This document shows positions 6,141-9,219 of a stretch of 9,219 bases of DNA, one piece after another. The position numbers and the translations under genes are program-made. How positions within the stretch are numbered: the first letter of the stretch is position 1; each line of letters begins with the position of its first letter. The notes below the pieces were generated by a model. That model saw only the letters and a program-made list of their open reading frames with translations. It did not search any database and had not been told where the DNA came from. Where the stretch lies: positions 1-9,219 of the forward strand of contig JAADEP010000129.1 of the NCBI GenBank assembly GCA_013153335.1. Direction: 5' to 3'. The DNA comes from Chloroflexota bacterium (GTDB taxonomy: Bacteria; Chloroflexota; Anaerolineae; Anaerolineales; DRMV01).

Positions 6141-7409
6141 ATGGCCCACCGACGACGCGCGTTCACCATGGCCCGGGCGCGAGGGGCCAGGGGCCTTGCC
6201 TGGGGGTTGCTCGCGGCGCTGCTTTTGCTGTTGGCCGCGGGCTGCCTCAACGCACCTCATCCGCGTCTCCGCCCCAACGCGGCGGTCAGTGCAACGTTCG
6301 CGCCCATCCTTCCGGCTGCGGGCACGGCCCAAAGCCCCACGCCGTCCCCTACCCAGGCCGCGACCCCGGCCCCCACGGTGACCCCGAGCCCGACCGCAAC
6401 CCCAAGCCCCACGCCCTTACCTGAGTTCACGTTGCTCTTCACGGGCAACATTGTGCCCGCGCGCTGCGTGCAAGCTGCGACCGAATCCCGCGGGAACGCA
6501 GATTACCTCTACGCCCACGTCGCGCCCGCCATTCGCTCCGCAGATTTGGCCATTGGCGTGCTCAACGCGGCCTTGAGCGACTATCCCCCCATGACCGGAT
6601 GCCGGCCCACCTTTGTGCTCGTAGGCCGTAGTTACCACGCGGATGCGTTGGCCCGGGCCGGGTTCGACGTGATCAACGTGGCGACCAACCACATCAAGAA
6701 CTGCGGCCTTTTGGACTGCGGCGACCGCGCGTTCCTCGAGACCTTGGATAACTTGCGCCGAGCTGGCCTGTACATCGTTGGCGCGGGTGAAAATCTCGAC
6801 CAAGCGCTCGAGCCGCTCATCCTGACCGTGAAAGGCGTACGCATCGCGTTCGTCGCGCTGGGCTATATTGAACCCAAGGCGTATGCGGGCCCCAATACGC
6901 CCGGGATCGCGGTCCTCAACGAGGCGAATTTGCACGAAGCCATGGCACGTGCGCACGCGCAACACCCCGACCTCATCATTGCAATGCCTCATTGGGGACC
7001 CGAATATGATCCCCAACCGGACTATCTCCAACGGCATTTCGCGCGGCTCTTTGTACGCGCCGGCGCGGATGTGGTGGTCGGCAATCACGCTCACGTGGTT
7101 CAAGGCGTGGAAGTGGTCGACCACGTCCCGGTGTTCTACAGTCTGGGAAATTTTATGTTTGATCAAGATTGGTCGGAAGAAACAAAACAAGGGGTAATCC
7201 TTGAGATTCGCTTCCGAGGCGCCCGGCTGGTCGGGTGGCGGTTTCGGCCCACGGTAACCGAGGGCGATGGCACGGTACGTTGGGCCACGCCCGAAGAAGC
7301 GCGGGTCATCCTGCAGCGCATGCAGGCCGTGTCCCGACCGGCGACGTTGGTCCCGTTGACCGCGGGGGAATGGGTGCCTTGGGGCGAAGGCGACGTGTCC
7401 TCACCCTAA
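6141..7409 (+). CDS. CapA-like (PGA_cap metallophosphatase-fold) lipoprotein
   Basis: The 422-residue product starts with a lipoprotein signal peptide: arginine-rich n-region, hydrophobic stretch GLLAALLLLLAAGC, and lipobox cysteine C35. A Pro/Thr/Ser linker of repeated TPSPT/TPAPT units follows (about 64-95), then a CapA/PGA_cap domain to about 370. Family motifs are FTGNIVPAR (100-108), VATNHIKNCG (180-189), MPHWGPEYDPQP (282-293), VVGNHAHVVQG (312-322) and PVFYSLGNFMFDQ (330-342). Relatives act in poly-gamma-glutamate capsule or cell-surface processes, but the substrate here is unknown. The usual GD of the first motif is GN (N103). The start at 6141 is chosen over an upstream in-frame ATG at 6096, which overlaps the previous gene, and one at 6168, because GGAG (6131-6134) lies 6 nt before it. 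It is 19 nt after the methyltransferase gene and probably read through from it. Confidence 0.85.
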   Translation: MAHRRRAFTMARARGARGLAWGLLAALLLLLAAGCLNAPHPRLRPNAAVSATFAPILPAAGTAQSPTPSPTQAATPAPTVTPSPTATPSPTPLPEFTLLFTGNIVPARCVQAATESRGNADYLYAHVAPAIRSADLAIGVLNAALSDYPPMTGCRPTFVLVGRSYHADALARAGFDVINVATNHIKNCGLLDCGDRAFLETLDNLRRAGLYIVGAGENLDQALEPLILTVKGVRIAFVALGYIEPKAYAGPNTPGIAVLNEANLHEAMARAHAQHPDLIIAMPHWGPEYDPQPDYLQRHFARLFVRAGADVVVGNHAHVVQGVEVVDHVPVFYSLGNFMFDQDWSEETKQGVILEIRFRGARLVGWRFRPTVTEGDGTVRWATPEEARVILQRMQAVSRPATLVPLTAGEWVPWGEGDVSSP

Positions 7410-7411
7410 CC

Positions 7412-7434
7412 GCGAGGTCGGACGTCGACCTCGC
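7412..7434. terminator. Perfect 9-bp-stem hairpin after the CapA-like gene
   Basis: GCGAGGTCG and its exact reverse complement CGACCTCGC flank a 5-base GACGT loop, two bases after the CapA-like stop codon. The stem is GC-rich, but no T-run follows, so it is not a standard intrinsic terminator. It could be a Rho-assisted or imperfect terminator, an mRNA 3'-end stabiliser, or an operator for the regulator gene starting at 7461. Confidence 0.4.
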
Positions 7435-7460
7435 CCGATGCCCAAGAGGAGGTCACCAAA

Positions 7461-8516
7461 ATGCCCCTGACGCAAGTGTTGGTCGCGGAGCCGTGTGCCG
7501 AGAAGCGGCAATATCGAGGAGGCAACCGAGCGAAGCCCAAGACCAAGATCGGTCGCATCCTCGTCACCTGGCGAGAAGCCCAAGGTCTGACCCGAGCGGA
7601 CATTCTCCGTAAGGTCCGCATCAAGATCTCGGAAGCCCAACTGCGCCGCATAGAGACCAAAAAGGTTTCCCGAGCCGACATTCCCCTCCTTTTCGAAATT
7701 GCCAGGGTTCTGGGCATGTTACCTGAGGAACGGGAAGTCTTGGTCAGCCTGCTCAACGTTCGAGAGGTTCGTCAGGTCGACCCTGACTACGTATCTCGCG
7801 TGAAACGCTCTGCGCAAAGGTGGGCGGAACACACGCGCTTACCCGCGTTTGTCGCCGACGACATGAGCGATCTGTTGGTGGTGAACCGCCTAATGCTACG
7901 TTTGCTCCAAAAATTCGGCTATTCCGATCTCGTAGATGAATGGCCGAAGCATTACCCTTACAACTTAACGCTATACCTCTTCTCCCCCAAGATTGATTTC
8001 GCCCGGATGGTGAAGGACGAGGAGGAATGGGCGAACATCCTGAAGCAAAATCTGCGCTTTTTCCGTTACGTAAGCCTGCCCTATCACGACGAATGTTATT
8101 GGCATGGCTTGATCAACATGCTACTCAAACACCCGGATGGTTATGTAGGTGGTCGGTTTTATGACGCGTGGTTACGTCTCCAGCGAGAAGAACAGGAGTA
8201 CGAGCTCCCCCAGCGTTGGCCTCGGTTTAACCGCATGTATCGCTACGTGCTGCCCAACGGCCAGACCATCACGGTCTCATCGATGGTCACGCCCGAACCA
8301 ACCCAATACGGAATGTTGTACTTCTCAACCTACCATCCGGCTGATGCGGTCACGGCTCGTTTCTTCGCGGAACTCGCCGAGGAGGTCGAACGGACCGGCG
8401 GGCCGTACGTCTTTACGCTGGCCCAATGGCCGCTCACAAATAAGCTTAAGGACGGTCGTATGCCGAGCGAATACTTGAAGCCGTGCCGCTTTCCACCCCT
8501 GACCAATGGTGGGTAG
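7461..8516 (+). CDS. XRE-family transcriptional regulator with MmyB-like ligand-binding domain
   Basis: The 351-residue protein has a basic N-terminal tail, a Cro/CI-type helix-turn-helix at about 30-87 (IGRILVTWREAQGLTRADI, then ISEAQLRRIETKKVS, then IPLLFEIARVLGM), and a linker. The C-terminal part from about 127 resembles the MmyB-like PAS-type ligand-binding domain. It has LPAFVADDMSDLLVVN where MmyB proteins have a P-x-x-V-x-D...N pattern, a central helical stretch with NLRFFRY and a late YFSTYHPADA strand-turn. Such proteins usually bind a small molecule, often proposed to be a lipid, and control a neighbouring gene. A strong AGGAGG lies 8 nt before the ATG. The V4R-domain gene follows 14 nt downstream, suggesting one transcript. 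Base composition looks less GC-rich than the flanking genes, which may point to separate acquisition. The ligand and target are unknown. Confidence 0.75.
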   Translation: MPLTQVLVAEPCAEKRQYRGGNRAKPKTKIGRILVTWREAQGLTRADILRKVRIKISEAQLRRIETKKVSRADIPLLFEIARVLGMLPEEREVLVSLLNVREVRQVDPDYVSRVKRSAQRWAEHTRLPAFVADDMSDLLVVNRLMLRLLQKFGYSDLVDEWPKHYPYNLTLYLFSPKIDFARMVKDEEEWANILKQNLRFFRYVSLPYHDECYWHGLINMLLKHPDGYVGGRFYDAWLRLQREEQEYELPQRWPRFNRMYRYVLPNGQTITVSSMVTPEPTQYGMLYFSTYHPADAVTARFFAELAEEVERTGGPYVFTLAQWPLTNKLKDGRMPSEYLKPCRFPPLTNGG

Positions 8517-8518
8517 CG

Positions 8519-8524
8519 AGGAGG
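8519..8524 (+). promoter_or_regulatory. Shine-Dalgarno fixing the start of the V4R gene
   Basis: A perfect AGGAGG lies 6 nt before the ATG at 8531. The same frame is open further up, to 8483 inside the regulator gene, but that position has no comparable site. The site therefore places the start at 8531, two bases past the regulator stop codon. Confidence 0.8.
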
Positions 8525-8530
8525 TTTGCT

Positions 8531-9001
8531 ATGCAGCTTGACCCGCAACGCGTGCGCGAGGTGGTGCTCAACGAATCGGTGCTCATTGACAAGCAAGGGA
8601 TCCTGGGTCTATACGAGGCTGTGCGTAAGATGATGGGCTTTGGTCTGGGCGGCTTGCTCTACCGCGCGGGCAAAAACGCGGGGCACCGCAGCGCGGATCT
8701 GCTAGCCCAGCGGCTCAACGTGCAAGGCGAGGAGCTGCTCGCGGCGTTAACCATCGCGTTCAACACCGCGCGCTGGGGGCAGGCCGAGCTGCAGCGTACG
8801 GCCGGCGACACATGGACCCTGGTCGTGCGGGATTCGGTTTTGGGCGCGAACATGCAGAGCAAAAAGCCGGTCTGCCATCCCATTGCGGGCTATTGGGCCG
8901 GCTTTTTAGAGCGAGCCTTGGGCCGTTCCGTCGACGTGCGCGAAGTGGCATGCATGGCCACCGGCGCGCCCGCGTGCCGCTTTGAGGTGCGGTTGAAGTA
9001 A
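8531..9001 (+). CDS. V4R-domain small-molecule-binding protein
   Basis: This 156-residue soluble protein is essentially one V4R (4-vinyl reductase) domain, as found in BchJ and in the sensor parts of XylR/DmpR-type regulators, where it binds small hydrophobic molecules or metals. An N-terminal helical part (LYEAVRKMMGFGLGGLLYRAGKNAG, about 27-51) precedes the typical V4R core: SKKPVCHPIAGYWAGFLERALGRSVDVREVACMATGAPACRFEV. C115, C141 and C149 match the conserved cysteines of the domain, the last in the diagnostic G-x-P-A-C-R-F motif. No catalytic, membrane or DNA-binding segment is seen. It sits 14 nt behind the MmyB-like regulator, so a role as ligand-binding partner, or as the regulated gene, is plausible but is inference. 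Confidence 0.8.
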   Translation: MQLDPQRVREVVLNESVLIDKQGILGLYEAVRKMMGFGLGGLLYRAGKNAGHRSADLLAQRLNVQGEELLAALTIAFNTARWGQAELQRTAGDTWTLVVRDSVLGANMQSKKPVCHPIAGYWAGFLERALGRSVDVREVACMATGAPACRFEVRLK

Positions 9002-9003
9002 TG

Positions 9004-9080
9004 GGAGGTGGGAGAAGTTGGTGGTTGGAAGATGGAAGTTAGCGACAAAAGTCGACAGTTTGCAGTCGTTAGTCGACAGA
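9004..9080. repeat. Degenerate heptameric tandem repeat, 11 units
   Basis: From 9004 the sequence divides into eleven 7-base units. The first five are purine-rich, close to TTGGAAG (TTGGAAG at 9025, ATGGAAG at 9032). The last five follow a pattern ending in AG[TA], such as CGACAGT at 9053, TTGCAGT at 9060 and CGTTAGT at 9067. A 9-mer, AGTCGACAG, recurs at 9050 and 9071, exactly three units apart. The array lies between the V4R stop codon and the insertion sequence. It resembles the short heptameric intergenic repeats (STRR) described in cyanobacteria, though kinship is not shown. Confidence 0.6.
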
Positions 9081-9092
9081 TAAGCTGTCCCG

Positions 9093-9145
9093 TCCGGAAA
9101 AAGGTTTACACTTTGGGGACCCCGGACCAACAACCTTTTTCCGGA
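9093..9145 (+). promoter_or_regulatory. 14-bp inverted repeat overlapping the transposase Shine-Dalgarno
   Basis: TCCGGAAAAAGGTT (9093-9106) is the exact reverse complement of 9132-9145, with a 25-base loop. The right arm ends in CCGGA, which overlaps the GGAGG Shine-Dalgarno at 9143-9147 of the transposase ATG at 9153. In RNA started outside the element the stem would hide part of the ribosome site. An alternative pairing, GTCCGG (9092-9097) with CCGGAC (9122-9127), would leave it free. Confidence 0.55.
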
Positions 9146-9152
9146 GGGAAAG

Positions 9153-9219
9153 ATGTCGGACACCATCCAACGCCGTCCTCGGTATAGCGAAGCCTTCAAG
9201 CGCCACGTCGTGGCCGAGT
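9153..9219 (+). CDS. Transposase N-terminus, IS3/IS911 OrfA-like (runs off the window)
   Basis: Twenty-two codons are visible from ATG 9153, with GGAGG (9143-9147) 5 nt upstream. The peptide contains RRPRYSEAFKRHVVAE, which matches the opening of the HTH_Tnp_1-type DNA-binding domain of IS3-family OrfA transposases (pattern R-x-Y/F-S-x-x-F-K-x-x-V/A-V). The rest of the gene, including any OrfB and frameshift site, is beyond the edge. The family call rests on this short motif only. Confidence 0.65.
   Translation, partial: MSDTIQRRPRYSEAFKRHVVAE

Larger units (their letters stand above)
9086..9219 (+). mobile_element. Left end of an insertion sequence, IS3-like (partial)
   Basis: The element is inferred from the start of a transposase gene at 9153 preceded by a short, structured non-coding stretch. 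The left tip is placed at 9086, where TGTCCCGTCC begins directly after the heptad repeats; many IS3-family ends start with TG. The right end, the partner terminal repeat and any target duplication are outside the window, so the boundary is tentative. Confidence 0.5.

Noticed and set aside
6330..6425. C-rich repetitive stretch as a DNA repeat element
   Set aside because: It is explained by the in-frame Pro/Thr/Ser linker codons of the lipoprotein.

Overview
The window reads as a chromosomal segment of a GC-rich bacterium, most likely a member of the Chloroflexota (Anaerolineae-like). This is inferred from the hrcA-grpE-dnaJ arrangement, a lipoprotein with a Pro/Thr 'TPSPT' linker, an MmyB-like regulator beside a V4R protein, and heptameric intergenic repeats. 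No rRNA or marker gene here fixes the taxonomy.

Left part (1-3969). A membrane-protein gene enters from the left edge on the + strand and ends at 369. It meets, tail to tail, a minus-strand heat-shock operon transcribed right to left: hrcA (repressor), grpE (nucleotide exchange factor), dnaJ (J-domain co-chaperone) and a LysE-family exporter. Gaps are 27-39 nt and each gene has a Shine-Dalgarno, so one transcript is likely. dnaK, which often lies between grpE and dnaJ, is absent. The stop codons of the exporter and the left-edge gene share the tetranucleotide CTAG.

Divergent control region (3970-4195). This 226-bp stretch separates hrcA from a rightward gene. It holds an extended -10 promoter (TGGTATAAT) directly joined to a perfect 7+1+7 palindrome, a possible degenerate half-CIRCE on the hrcA side, a 17-nt pyrimidine run, and a small upstream ORF whose stop overlaps the next start as ATGA. 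No canonical CIRCE or SAM riboswitch was recognised.

Middle (4196-7409). A fused homocysteine S-methyltransferase/methylenetetrahydrofolate reductase (one-carbon and methionine metabolism) is followed 19 nt later by a CapA-like lipoprotein with a metallophosphatase-type fold.

Right part (7410-9219). After a 9-bp-stem hairpin comes a two-gene unit: an XRE/MmyB-like regulator and a V4R-domain protein 14 nt downstream. It suggests a DNA-binding regulator paired with a small-molecule-binding protein. Beyond it lie eleven decayed 7-bp repeat units (9004-9080), then the left end of an insertion sequence whose transposase gene runs off the window. A 14-bp inverted repeat overlaps the transposase Shine-Dalgarno and could mask it in readthrough RNA.

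No intergenic stretch exceeds 300 bases. The long open frames antisense to dnaJ, grpE, hrcA and the methyltransferase gene are judged to be shadows. Nothing in the window amounts to a clearly new system; the strongest leads are the MmyB/V4R pair, the heptad repeats and the transposase hairpin.
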